Assembly (NCBI GenBank): GCA_013400975.1
Contig: WBMZ01015250.1
Span: 1-64,000 of the forward strand
Length of the DNA: 64,000 bases
Reading direction: 5' to 3'
From: Atrichornis clamosus
Lineage: Eukaryota; Chordata; Aves; Passeriformes; Menuridae
Shown one piece after another: positions 13,011 to 23,783 of the stretch; the first letter of the stretch is position 1; each line of letters opens with the position of its first letter. The notes beneath the pieces were generated by a model. The model was not told the origin of the DNA and searched no databases. It worked only from the letters and a program-made list of their open reading frames with translations. The translations under genes and the position numbers were made by a program.

Positions 13011-14185
13011 TAGAATCATACAATCATGGAATGGTTTGGATTGGAAGGAACATTAAAGATCATCTAGTTACAACACCCGTGCCACAGGCAGGGACACCTC
13101 CCACCAGACCAGGTAGCTCAAGGCCCCACTCAACCTGTCCTTGAACACTGCCAGGGTTGAGGCACCCACAGCTTCTTCTGGACAACGTGTTCCAGAGTCT
13201 TACCATCCTCACAGAAAAAAATTTCTTCCTAATATCTAAGCCAAACCTGCCCTCTTTCAGTTTGAAACCATTGCCCCTTGTCCTGTCACTACCTGCCCTT
13301 GTAAAAAGTCTCTCTTCATCTTTCTTGTAGGCTCCCTTCAGTTACTGGAAGGTGCAATAAGGTCAGTCCAAAGCTTTCTCTTCTCTAGGCTGATCAATCC
13401 CAGTTCTCTTAGCCTTTCCTCATAGAAGATGTGACCCCTCCCTCTGATCATCTTGGTGGTCTCCTCTGGACTTGCTCCAACAGGTCAATGCCCTTCCTGT
13501 GCTTGGGACCCCAGATCTGGATGCAGTTCTCCAGGTGGGTCTCACCAGAGCAGACCACAGGGGCAGAATCCCCTGCTGGCCGTGCTGCTTTGGATGCAGT
13601 CCAGGAAATGTTTGGCTTTCTGGGCTGCCAGTGCACATTGCCAGGTCCTGTCCAGCCTGTCATCCATCAGCACCCTCAAGGCCTTCACAGCAGGGCTGCT
13701 CTTGATCTGTTAATCCCCTAGCCTGCTCTTGATACGGAGAGCTGCCCTGACCTAGGTACTGGACCTTAACTTGCATAAGATTCCCACAGGCCCACTTCTC
13801 CAGCTTGTCCAGGTTCCCCCAGATGGGCTCTGGTCTTTCAGGTATGTCAACCACACCACTCAGCTTGGTGTCATCTGCAAATGTGCTGAGGGCACATTCG
13901 ATCCCTTCATCTATGTCACTAATGAAGATATTAGATAGCATTTGTCCCAATACTGACCTCTGAGGGACACCACTTATCACTGATGTCCATTGGGACTCTG
14001 AGCTGTTCACCACTACCCTCTGAATGCAACCAGCCAAACAATTTCTTATCCATCTAACAGTCCACCTATTGAATCCATCTCTCCCAATTTAGAGAGGAGG
14101 ATGTTGTGGGGGACCAGGTAAAAGGCTTTACAGAAGCCCCGATAAATGACATCTGTAGCCCTTCCCTTGTCCATTAATGTTGTTG
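13011..14185 (-). mobile_element. CR1 LINE, 5'-truncated, antisense, with RT remnant
   Basis: The longest CR1 copy here (about 1.17 kb). Read on the minus strand, a frame at 13660-14037 carries part of the reverse transcriptase, with SGVPQRSVLGQ, IFISDIDEGI and the catalytic FADDTKLSG block (the F/YADD motif of the palm). The 3'UTR follows, then the terminal repeat ending at TAGAATCATACAATCATGG (13012 onward on the plus strand). The open frame breaks after the RT block and the 5' part of ORF2 is missing, so it is a dead copy. Confidence 0.92.
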
Positions 14186-17100
14186 TTTCAGACAGAAGAG
14201 AAATTCTCAAATCACAATCCCTCTAGCCCCTCTATTTCTCTTGAAAGTGGTTATGGCAAAGAATGTTTCTGGAAGCCAGTCTGCTGTTGGCAGGAGAGAA
14301 TATTTACGTGACGAGCAAGAAAATCAGATATGAACAGGTTATGACAGGTTGATTGTGTCTTTTCTCATGTTCCCATTGTTTTGGTCTGCTTGTGGCTGAG
14401 GTGGGTTTTTTCCCCCTCCAAATCTTTTCTGCTTTCTTCTACTTGTCCAAAGTACTAGTGCAACATCGAGGGAGAGAGAATCAGAGCCTGAGAACAAGCA
14501 GGAGGGGACAGATAAAAATGGCTTTTTGGCATCTGAGGAGTAGCTCTATGACAGAGAAAACTTTTTACTTACATATGTGCTACTCATGCTGCTTGTTTTA
14601 ATTTCTTTAATTTCTGCTTTGCATTGACATGCAAGGCACACTGAGAAGAAGAATCTTCCTTTCTACTGAAGAAATATAATAAAACTTCTTTTCCTATATA
14701 TCTAAAACAGAGATATCTGGAAATGAGAGCCATGGTGCAAGGAGGCCTTGTGACACTATTCCCATAACAAGGCTCTACTAATCAGTCTGAGAGAAGCATT
14801 TCCCATGTTGTGGTAATTTGCAGTTAAAACTGCCACAGATGGTGTTAGTTAACTTTTGTGGAGCTTCTGAGATTACTATTTGGCTACAAATCCATCTCCA
14901 CATGTTCCTGTGATATCGAAAAGAGTGCAGAGACAGAGCAGACCAAATAATCACACATTTTTCTTACAGGAGTTTTTGTTGAGACTCAATATCACTACAA
15001 CCTCTGTAGTAATATGGAGACCAGATACAGTGAGTTATATAAATCCAGCTCTAATTTCCCCTCTAAAAGGAATTCTACTCTATATCTGTAAATTATTCCT
15101 GAGCCTCTGTTGTTTTTCCACACGCTGTTAATCCATGTAATCCTTTAAAACATATTAAGCAAAAGGTACAACCCCTTGACTAGCAGCTCCTTTGTTCCCT
15201 TCCAGCACCCATCTTGCTGAGATCCTACCCCCCACCTCACAGTATAGGTCTGTGTCCACCTTACCAGATCTCCTCTAATCACAGAGGAATATCTAAGAAA
15301 ATACATGTTAACCTCATGCATCATAAGAGTAAGGCAGAAAAAAGTACAAAGCAATACTAACATTTTCTTTCTAAATTATTGAATTGTGCCAAAAAGCAAA
15401 CTGGATCTCTAACTGAGCGTGGTGATGTATGACGCTCAAAACATTGGGTTAAGTGATGGGGAGCACAACATTCAGCTTGTCAAAGCAGCACAATGAATGC
15501 ACACAGAGCTCAGAGCTGGACAATAGGCACTAGGGGTGCTGGATGATGTGGAGGACCACAGTGTAACAGGGTAGACTGGGAATGTGTCCTTAAATTGGAC
15601 ATTTCCAAGCACAGGTTCCAGTAGGAAGCACTGAACTGGCTTGTGCAGCAGGTGTACAGCTGGAGCTAGGGGTGCTCTACTATGAATCCATGAGTGTTAG
15701 ATGCAAGATTGGATAAGTGAATATAGGCAATGTAGGCCTCAGGACACAACAGCTCTGCAGAGCCCTGTGCTCTGGACTTGCTACTTTGACTGTTTCCTTC
15801 CCAGATAAATCATAAGAAGAATTAGTTTATATCTTCTTGTTAGCTTTGTGTTGCTTGTTGAGTTTTTTTCTCAAGTAGTGAGATGTAGTTCCTTCTTCTT
15901 GTCTTGAGGAAAGGTCCTCCCAGCATCCACACTGTGTGTGTGCATCTCTTGATGGTTCAAGGAGGTTTTCAAGGCTTTCCCTGCTCCTCTTGGCCTTGCT
16001 CCTAATTGTACCTATCTGCACCCAAGCTACCCCTATCAGTGCATCACATGTTTTTATTTTATAGCCTAGCACTTGCTGCCAGGTCTTTATCTATCCTTTT
16101 TGATTTTAATTTTTTTCTGCACCCCAATCCTTCAGCCACCTTCACACAGACCCTATCTTAATTTTAAAGTATTCTTCATGTATGAAATTTCCTTCCACTT
16201 CCTTGAAGAGATCCCCCAGAAGGCAACTGAAAGGTGGAGGCAAGAAAGAGCAAGGACAGAAATCCAGAACTCCATGCACCAACGCAACCATCCTTTGCAC
16301 CTCAGAAATGACAGGCCAGCCAAAGAAAACTGAACCCTATGAGTCCAGACAGGTTGAACTCCTCATTTTGCAGTTCACAGTTATCCGGTGTCAGAGCTCT
16401 GAGACAAGCAGGACACATCTCTAAAGCTGTGCCACCCACTGACCTTGTAGCCATGAATTCTTCTAAGCTTTGCAATGGGGGAAGGATGCACAGCACACCT
16501 TATTTTGGGTAGGATAAAAGTCAATCTTACAACACATAGGTGTACATGCCACATAATTCTGACTTAGCCAGGTACCTGCTATACAAAAACTCTCGAGAAT
16601 ACAGCAACATGTTTGAGGACTCCCAGGCGTGTAGAGGGGGTGTCCACGTCCTGTGTAACCCTCCCATCCTTGCTAATGCTGCAGTCTGTTACTTGGAAGC
16701 CCACTGAGATACTGCTGCCCTGGCTACATTCACATCTCCCTTTGCAACAGACCCAGCAACATTTGACTTCCACAAAGGTTGACACAGACATAAGAGAAGA
16801 GAGGATTAAAAGGGGAAGGGAAACATGAGCTCAGACATAGCTCTATTCTGTTTTTGTTCTCCACAGCAGTGAGTTTAGCTTAGAAAGGTGTGAATCTTCA
16901 CAACCACAGCCCAGAAAAATGATTTCCTGTTTTCTCCTGTCAAACACTAACTTCTCCGCTCTTTAACCCCACACAGCTTCTATAACCAGACACTTTGGCA
17001 CACTTGTGCCAAAGTATGCCAGTCTGAACATGGCCTTCCACTCTCTGCATACAGTAGTTCTCTCAGGCAACTGTAAATGTTTATGAGCAGCTCTCTAATA

Positions 17101-18697
17101 AACACATAGACACCTCCTTTTAATGAAACTAATCTTCTCTAGCTGAGGAATCATTACCATTTCATCTGATTCAAGGGACCAGATGTGTTGTTGATTAATG
17201 AAGACCAAATATTTATTCTGACCACTTCAAAAATACCTTGTGGGCTAACTCTGGCTTGGCCAGATCTTTGTTAAATAATTGCAAATGAGAAACATTCAAG
17301 AAATCACAGCTTGTTTGTGCATAATTTGTACACTTGGTGCAGAAAGCGCCATGTATCTCAGCTAAATCACTTGCAACAAATAACTCCATCATTCAGTACA
17401 GATGCTAAGCTTTGGAAGTTTACAGAACATTATGGAAATGTATCTTCCGTCCTCAGGAGATGGGGGAATTTTAATTCCTGGCAATGAAGGCAGGCTTGAA
17501 TGAGAATATGATTAAACTTTTATAACTGCTTGATGTTTTCTTGGCTCAATCAATATTCTTTTCAATAAGCCCTTGGCCTGTTTTGGAAACACTGCCAATA
17601 TTTGTTGTTCAGTAAATGTGGTTTTATTCTTCATTCCCACTGATCTGATCAACAGAATGACATTGATCACAATGAGTGCTGTGTTCAAACATTTTAAAAC
17701 AATTTAATCTGCCCATTCAGGACAGGGGTTAGGTAGCAGTAACGATTACAGCACATCTTTTAGTGGCCTCTGTTCCAGATGAATATGCTTTGATATCACC
17801 TCCAATGTATCTTTCTGCAATCATGCATTTGTGCAATCTGGCAAGAAGGATGGGGTCATGGGCAATGGTTGCTTCCTTTACCTCAAAGGCAGATGGAAAA
17901 GGATACACCAGGCAGCCATGCGTGCCTCAGGACGACTGACATCCTGAGCCTTCCATACTGACGTGTGGGGAAGCACCCAGGGGAATTGCCTGTGACTAGT
18001 CAGATGTTAATAGTGCCAGGCAGGGGGATGCTAGACTAGGATTTAGGGTGGGCTTACAGCCTATTCAGTGATGTACCAACAGCATGTGCACAACCTTTGG
18101 CAAATCACTTAGCCCTGTGCCTTGGCTTGTCTATCTACCAAGGCAAGGTCAATAAATCTTGCCATGTTTCGTGAAGCAGTTTGATATCTGTGCAAGAGAG
18201 GCGTGATATGACTGTTGAGTCGTGGCATTTGTTCAGAACATTGGTGACACTCAGTTCTTTGCCAATCCAAGCAGGAGCTACAGACCTTCTTCTACAAAAT
18301 GCCAGATAGAGTGAAGAGTTTGGAACAAAAGTCAATCCAGATAATTTTAGCTGATGCTGAGAACTGAAGAAAGTGGTGTGTAGTGAAAGGGACAACAATC
18401 TTTCATTCCTTTTCAAGGAAATTCTCATCCTTTGTTTCAGCGGTAGTACAATTCTATTAGGTCAGATTCCTGAGTTTTTAGTCCTGAGTCCTCAATGTTT
18501 AAAAATTAATTTTGTTCTCACTTCTCCATTCCTACATGTGATGGAAAAGAGGATTGACCATTTCAAGGTAATTGATGTCCTAGTAATTGCTTGTTCCTCT
18601 CTTCACAGGCATGGTGGTTGAACCTGGGGCCTGCCTGTTTAAATGAGCTTGCAGTCAGACATGTTTCAGTGATCAGAAGGTTTCGGGAACAACCAGG
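14186..18697. other. Intergenic, no gene seen; possible conserved non-coding patch
   Basis: No coding segment recognised. The stretch 17140-17700 is unusually rich in homeodomain- and forkhead-like words (TTGATTAATGAAG, TAAATAATTGCAAATGAGAA, GATTAAAC) and looks less decayed than its surroundings. It is only a candidate non-coding regulatory element. Confidence 0.45.
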
Positions 18698-19221
18698 TGT
18701 TGTAGGTTGAGTTCTGCCAGCAGCCAAGCACCCACATGCACCCCAGGACATGGGAGAGAATAGGAAGAGCAAGTGTAAGAAAACTCAGGAGCCAAGGTAA
18801 AGGCAGTTGAGCAGGTGAAGGGAAGGGGGAACAGTCCTATGAAAACTAAGTGATGCAAAGTGATGACTCACTACTTTCCACAAGAGAACTTTCCAAGCAA
18901 TGGCCAACATAAAAGAAAAAAACCATAATTTTCTTCTTTCTCTACCCAGTTTTCATTGCTGAGAATAATGTTATATGGCATGGAACATCCCTTCAGTCAA
19001 TGCAGGTCAGCTGTCCTGTTGGCTCCCCTCCCAACTTCTTGCATAGGTCCAGCCTACTCATACTCAGTGGAGTGTGGGAGGAGCAGCACAACAGGGAAAA
19101 AAAGAGAAAGCCTTGTGTTTGCAAGCACTGGTTTACCAACATCACTTTAGTCACAAACCCAAAACTCAGCACCAAAGGGCTGCTATGAAGAGTTAGCTTC
19201 ATCCCAGCCAGACCCAGTACA
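18698..19221. mobile_element. Solo LTR, avian ERVL-like (524 bp), flanked by 5-bp TSD
   Basis: Begins TGTTGTAGGTTGAG and ends CCCAGTACA (TG...CA). It is flanked by a perfect direct repeat CCAGG at 18693-18697 and 19222-19226, the 5-bp target-site duplication expected for ERVL-type integration. It shares blocks with the LTR at 5477-6040, including GGTAAAGGCAGTT-like and TCACAAACCCAAAAC-like segments and the CTATGAAGAG...ATCCCAGCCAGACC end. There is no internal retroviral region, so it is a solo LTR. The minus-strand frame at 18993-19418 inside it is not a gene. Confidence 0.82.
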
Positions 19222-19226
19222 CCAGG

Positions 19227-22200
19227 ACAAAATGTGAAAATAGCAAAATCCCATTCTGGCAGAGGAATGATTAGATTGGGACTAATAAAATTACTCCCCA
19301 AAAAAATTACACATGCTCTTGACAACTGGGGGCAGTACAAAGCCTTCAGAAAACAAGTGATCCAGCAAGCGCAGCCTTGGAGTCTGCTCCAATGTACTTT
19401 CAGCAGGCCTGCACACAATTTTCAGAAATAGGGAGCTAAATAATGTTACTCAGCCAAGGACTGTGTTTGGGAGCTCAGCAAAGTTTTTGGCTTGACAAGC
19501 AAGATTTTTAGATGGTTTCCTGATGGCCAACTGTGGTTGTTTTTTTGTTTTCTTTTCTTTTATGCTTTATATAAGCAGAGTTATGCACTGGTTGGGTGTG
19601 TTTAATTATTATAAGATTTGGAAACATTTGTCTGTTTAACAGACACTCATGCAGGGACTGCCTTATGTGAAGAAACTAATTTATTATTTTGGAGGGAGTA
19701 GTAAGTTAGGAGGAGTAAAATACTGCTTTCCCTCCAACCTCTTGGAGAGCAGGGAGCGCAAGGCTCCTCACAGAGGGGATGGTACACGGGGGATGCCTGC
19801 TGCAGCACCCTGGCCTGTGCTGACTCATTTACTGTGGTGTTTTCCTGGGATGCTCACACTTCCCTTTTCTACCAGCAGCCAGCTCTCCTTCATGCCTACA
19901 GCTGCTCCCCCCTCCACACTTCTGAGCATTTTTTTAAGGTCTCTGTATCTCTAATTATATTCACTGACTTGACAGAAGCTGAGCTGTGCAAGGCTTTCTG
20001 GAAAAGAGCAGTTATTTTATGCTTTCATACCCCCTTGTACAAAGAGTTAGAGCAGCATGCAATCCAGAAGAAATATACTGAAGAGAGAGGAGTTTGTCAT
20101 TTCAATAGTCAGTGTGATGTTTTGGCTCTATCTGAAGATCAACATTTACAGAAAATAGATGTGTAAATTTCTTTTTATATGGTTCTTCAAAAGTTGCTTT
20201 CAGAAAATTATTTATTATTCCATATGCCTACACAGTGAAAGATATTGACTGACTGGAGGGAGTTCAGAGCAGAACAGTAAAAACGATCACTTAGTGCAGA
20301 TGTTCTGATTTATAAAAAAAACTGATAAAAAGATTAAAGGGATAAAATACAGCTTGAGGCTGGACTAAGTGATGAACTGGCGGGGACACAACCCTCTCCA
20401 AATATGAATAAACACCAAGAATAAAACAACTACATATGGCAGTAAACCACAGGGTAAACAATGGCACACAGCACTCAGAGCCACAAATTATTCCTCTGCA
20501 AGTCAAACTAATCAAAGAATAGTTGATCTTAAATCTTCTGTCTAACATTCCTGTGCAGGCCTACTCAACAGAACTGCAGAGGATAAAGAGCTTGGACAGA
20601 ACAGAGGACAAGCTTCTGGTGCTACACAGGCCCCAAAGAAATTTTCTTCTTGAAATGTCTGTTTCTGCATCATGTTAATGTATTCCCTTTATAGCAAAAA
20701 AATGGTGCAACGCTTATTGTTTATTTAATCATAAGATTAAAAAGATGCTGGCTGTCTTCATACCACAGGAAATTTCCTGCTGACAGTGGGGTGCCCTTTG
20801 CCAGTGGCACAGCAAGGGTGAGAACCTAAGAGCAAAGACTCAGAAGTTTGGCTGTGTGCTGACTGTGGGACCAGGACATTTCCATCTCCCTGCTGGTACT
20901 GTCCAAGAACCCTGCTTCCTCATGGCACATAGCACAACTACACCTTTACAACCCAGGCACCCCCACCCAAACGAGGGCTGCAAACCACTAGTCCCAGTAC
21001 TCAGCTTATTCATGACTTAAAAGATGTTAATGATTTACCAAGTATCTTTATTGGAGCAGAACCTGAGACAAGGATTTTGTTGAGCTAGGTGCTGCATAAA
21101 CAGAAGACAAATGGGAAGTCTCTGTTAATTTACAACCTCAATGATTTTGCAAGGGATGACAAGCAGCAGACTCAAAAAAGACTACAAAGGAGAGCTAGAA
21201 AAGGTAGGCTATTCTGGTCACACAAGACAAATTAACTGCTGTTAATTAGCTCTTCCTACAGGGACCTCACACCAACGTTTTAACAGTATAGCTCTTCCTT
21301 GATTTTCTTTCTTTAGCTTGTCTACGGTTTGATACACAACCTTGCTCTGCAGCCTACATTAATGCACCCAAGTATTAGCTACTGATGACTTCAAAACAGA
21401 CAAAAGTAATTCCTGGATAAAACTGAAATAAGACTATACCCTTGTTTTCTGAAATTGGTGATTACCTCAAATACAAAAAAAGTCAGGGGGTACTTCTATT
21501 ATATCTACTATAAAATTACACAATAAGGAATTAAAAGACATTAAGGTTGTAAATTGAGTGAGTCCTAAGCTAGGAAATGTCAGAGGAAAGTAATTTATCT
21601 CATCCTATGTGTGCACTGTATTTCAATCTTTAGTTATCAAAGCACTGCAAGAGGATCAAAGAACACCACAATGAAGGTCATGATGACCCTAAACCCTCTG
21701 GTGAAAAAACAGAGATATTCTGATGCGCTTTTTTTCTCCCACAAGCGACATAACAACGCATTTTTTCCATTTGATTAGCGCTTTTCTGAAAGCATTGAAT
21801 AGTTAGCTACCCAGTATTTCCTTTTGTGCTTCTTTAAGTGTGGGGTTCCAGGTCTTATTTTCTACCCATCGTGTAGAGCTTGCCCTGAATATGTACAGAT
21901 TTACTTGTTTACTAAGAAAATACCTATTACTGTTCCAAAGTATCCCAATATTTGACCATGTTGGAAGTATCAAAAAAATTATATATCACGTATTCAGGGG
22001 AATAAAATCAGTAATATATTTTACATATGGGAAAGGAAAAATTACAGGGACTTGGTTCAAGCTACTGAGTGACCACAAATTTTGTCGAGACAGTCTGTGA
22101 TACAGAGATTCTAATTTATTCAGGGTAGTTACTCTCTTTTTTTTCTCTTTTTAAATCTTAGGAAGTTTATATAAGCTTTGATATATTCAAATCATGGCTT

Positions 22201-22965
22201 CCATCAAAGTGACTATAGAGACAAAGTGTTGAGAGCTTTTGCAAATCTACTCCCAGAGGAGTATCAAGAAAATAAAGAATATGAAGTTAGGTGAACATCT
22301 GGGTTTTCCTCGGTGATTTGTCCTGCATTCATCCTGGTGGCAGAAAAGTGACTGATGTAGGAGTGGGATCTAGATTGTCACTTTGGAATTACCATACTCA
22401 CCTTTCCTCTTGCTGCAAACTGAAACCAATACTTCACTATTCTTCTACTGGCTTGCTCACCACACACATGACTTAATCACTGAGCTCAGGGTTTCATGCA
22501 GTGGTGGCAGAAAAATCATACTTTGAAAAGGGGCAAAAGGGGTAAGGCCTTAACGCAGAACCAGAAAAAGGATAAGACCTGCCAGAAACAGGGTAAGGCC
22601 TTAGTGCAGAACTTGTTAGCTGTGAAAGCTTCACAGCCCCACACCAGTAAGAACGCTTTAAAAGGGATGAAATTACATAGTTTTCTGAGTTCTATCATTT
22701 AAAAAAATAACATTTATTACAACTGAATAAACAGTAAGTAAATACAAAGCAGCTTTAAACAAGAAGGCATTATAAAAAATGCATCTCTGTCTTTACATTC
22801 CCAAAATGGTGAATGATGTTGTAACGGGACGTTCCAGTGAACTTGATGTGCTGATGGCATTTTGTTTTTAAAATCTTCAATTACAGAAAATGAATAGTTA
22901 CTTGAAGAATATTGGGGAAGAACGGAATGATATCCAAAGCATCAGTGCCAGTGGGCAGGCAAGGC
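19227..22965. other. Intergenic upstream of HJURP, no gene seen
   Basis: AT-rich sequence without a recognisable gene. It contains a short imperfect tandem motif at about 22539-22613 (GGTAAGGCCTTA...GCAGAAC repeated at a 51-bp interval). Confidence 0.5.
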
Positions 22966-23220
22966 TTTGGCGGTGCCACTCCAGCGCTCCTCCCCAGCAG
23001 CCTGCAGCCTTACGGGACCACTTGGAGAGTGACTGGGGAGGGGATGACTCACGGCAGCCATTTAACACCAAATTCCCAGCCCGATTCCTCTCACCGTCCC
23101 TGCCGAATCCGACAGCAAGACAACGCTGTGCATCGCTCTGCCTAGCGCTGCCCGGCCGGCGGCCCCAAGGCCCAGGCCGCGGGGAGCCACTGCTGCTTCC
23201 CGGCACCCGCGGCGGCCACC

Positions 23221-23341
23221 GGCCCCGCAGCCAATGGGAACCCGCAACCTGCCGGGGCCTCCGGCCCCGCAGCCAATGGGAACCCGCAACCTGCCGCTGC
23301 CTCCGGCCCCGCAGCCAATAGGAGCCCGCGGCCGGCCGCTG
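23221..23341 (+). repeat. 42-bp tandem repeat, about 3 copies, each with a CCAAT box
   Basis: Units start at 23221, 23263 and 23305. The first two are 42 bp and nearly identical; the third diverges after its first 20 bases. Each begins GGCCCCGCAGCCAAT, placing CCAAT at 23231-23235, 23273-23277 and 23315-23319. The repeat has multiplied a likely NF-Y binding unit in the HJURP promoter. Confidence 0.93.
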
Positions 23342-23437
23342 TTGCCGGGCAGAACAGCGACCACGTGCCGCGCCCGGCCCGGCGCGCCAAGCCAGGAGTT
23401 GGAGGCGGGCTGGGAGCGCACTCAGCAGGCCCAGAGG

Positions 23438-23480
23438 CCAATCAGAACGATAAAGGCCGCCCACTGCGCGCTTGGATTGG
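23438..23480. promoter_or_regulatory. Proximal CCAAT-box pair (NF-Y-type)
   Basis: CCAATCAG at 23438-23445 matches the NF-Y consensus on the plus strand. ATTGG at 23476-23480 is a CCAAT box on the minus strand. Both lie outside the 42-bp tandem repeat and within about 260 bp of the HJURP start codon. A weaker CTAATCAG occurs at 23511. Confidence 0.7.
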
Positions 23481-23537
23481 CTGCAGCGCCCGGAATGATG
23501 TGAACGAGAGCTAATCAGAGGCAGCGAGCGGGGCCGT

Positions 23538-23552
23538 GGCGCGCGGTTTGAA
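23538..23552 (+). promoter_or_regulatory. CDE/CHR-like cell-cycle element
   Basis: GGCGC, four bases, then TTTGAA (23547-23552). TTTGAA is the canonical CHR core bound by MuvB (DREAM and B-MYB/FOXM1 complexes), and a GC-rich CDE placed four bases upstream is the known spacing. With upstream CCAAT boxes this predicts repression in G0/G1 and a G2/M peak, matching what is known for human HJURP. Function is inferred from the motif only. Confidence 0.6.
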
Positions 23553-23693
23553 TCGGAGCGGGGCGGGGCGAGCGGGGCAGTGCGGGCTGGGGCAGACGCG
23601 CCCGGTGGCGGCGGTGGTGGTGGCGGTCGGCGGCGGGGTCAGTGCGGCGTGCGGAGCGTGTCGCCCGCCGCCCGCCGCCCCTCGTCCCTCGCC

Positions 23694-23783
23694 ATGGAGA
23701 GGGATGTGGACCTGAACCTGCAGGACGGGCTGCGGCGGAGCAACGCCCGCTTCGTGGCTTCCATGAGCCGCATCCTGGAGCGG
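23694..23783 (+). CDS. HJURP: HJURP coding exon 1
   Basis: 30 codons, phase 0 exit, donor GTGAGC. It encodes the start of the Scm3 helix (GLRRSNARFVASMSRILER). The 5'UTR just upstream holds a GGC/GGT-rich run at about 23602-23637. Confidence 0.92.

Noticed and set aside
13660..14037. 125-codon minus-strand frame with FADD motif considered as an active reverse transcriptase
   Set aside because: 5'-truncated and frame-broken CR1 copy, so not a functional gene.
18993..19418. 141-codon minus-strand frame
   Set aside because: Largely inside the solo LTR and extending past its end and target-site duplication. No coding signature.
22898..23464. 188-codon minus-strand frame rich in Arg, Gly and Ala over the CpG island
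   Set aside because: Its repeats are the translation of the 42-bp CCAAT tandem repeat and its composition is that of GC-rich promoter DNA. No recognised protein.
23580..23693. Possible upstream N-terminal extension of HJURP (Gly-rich run in the same frame)
   Set aside because: No in-frame ATG lies upstream. The run is a GGC/GGT repeat in the 5'UTR, and the ATG at 23694 has a good Kozak context and gives the expected N-terminus.
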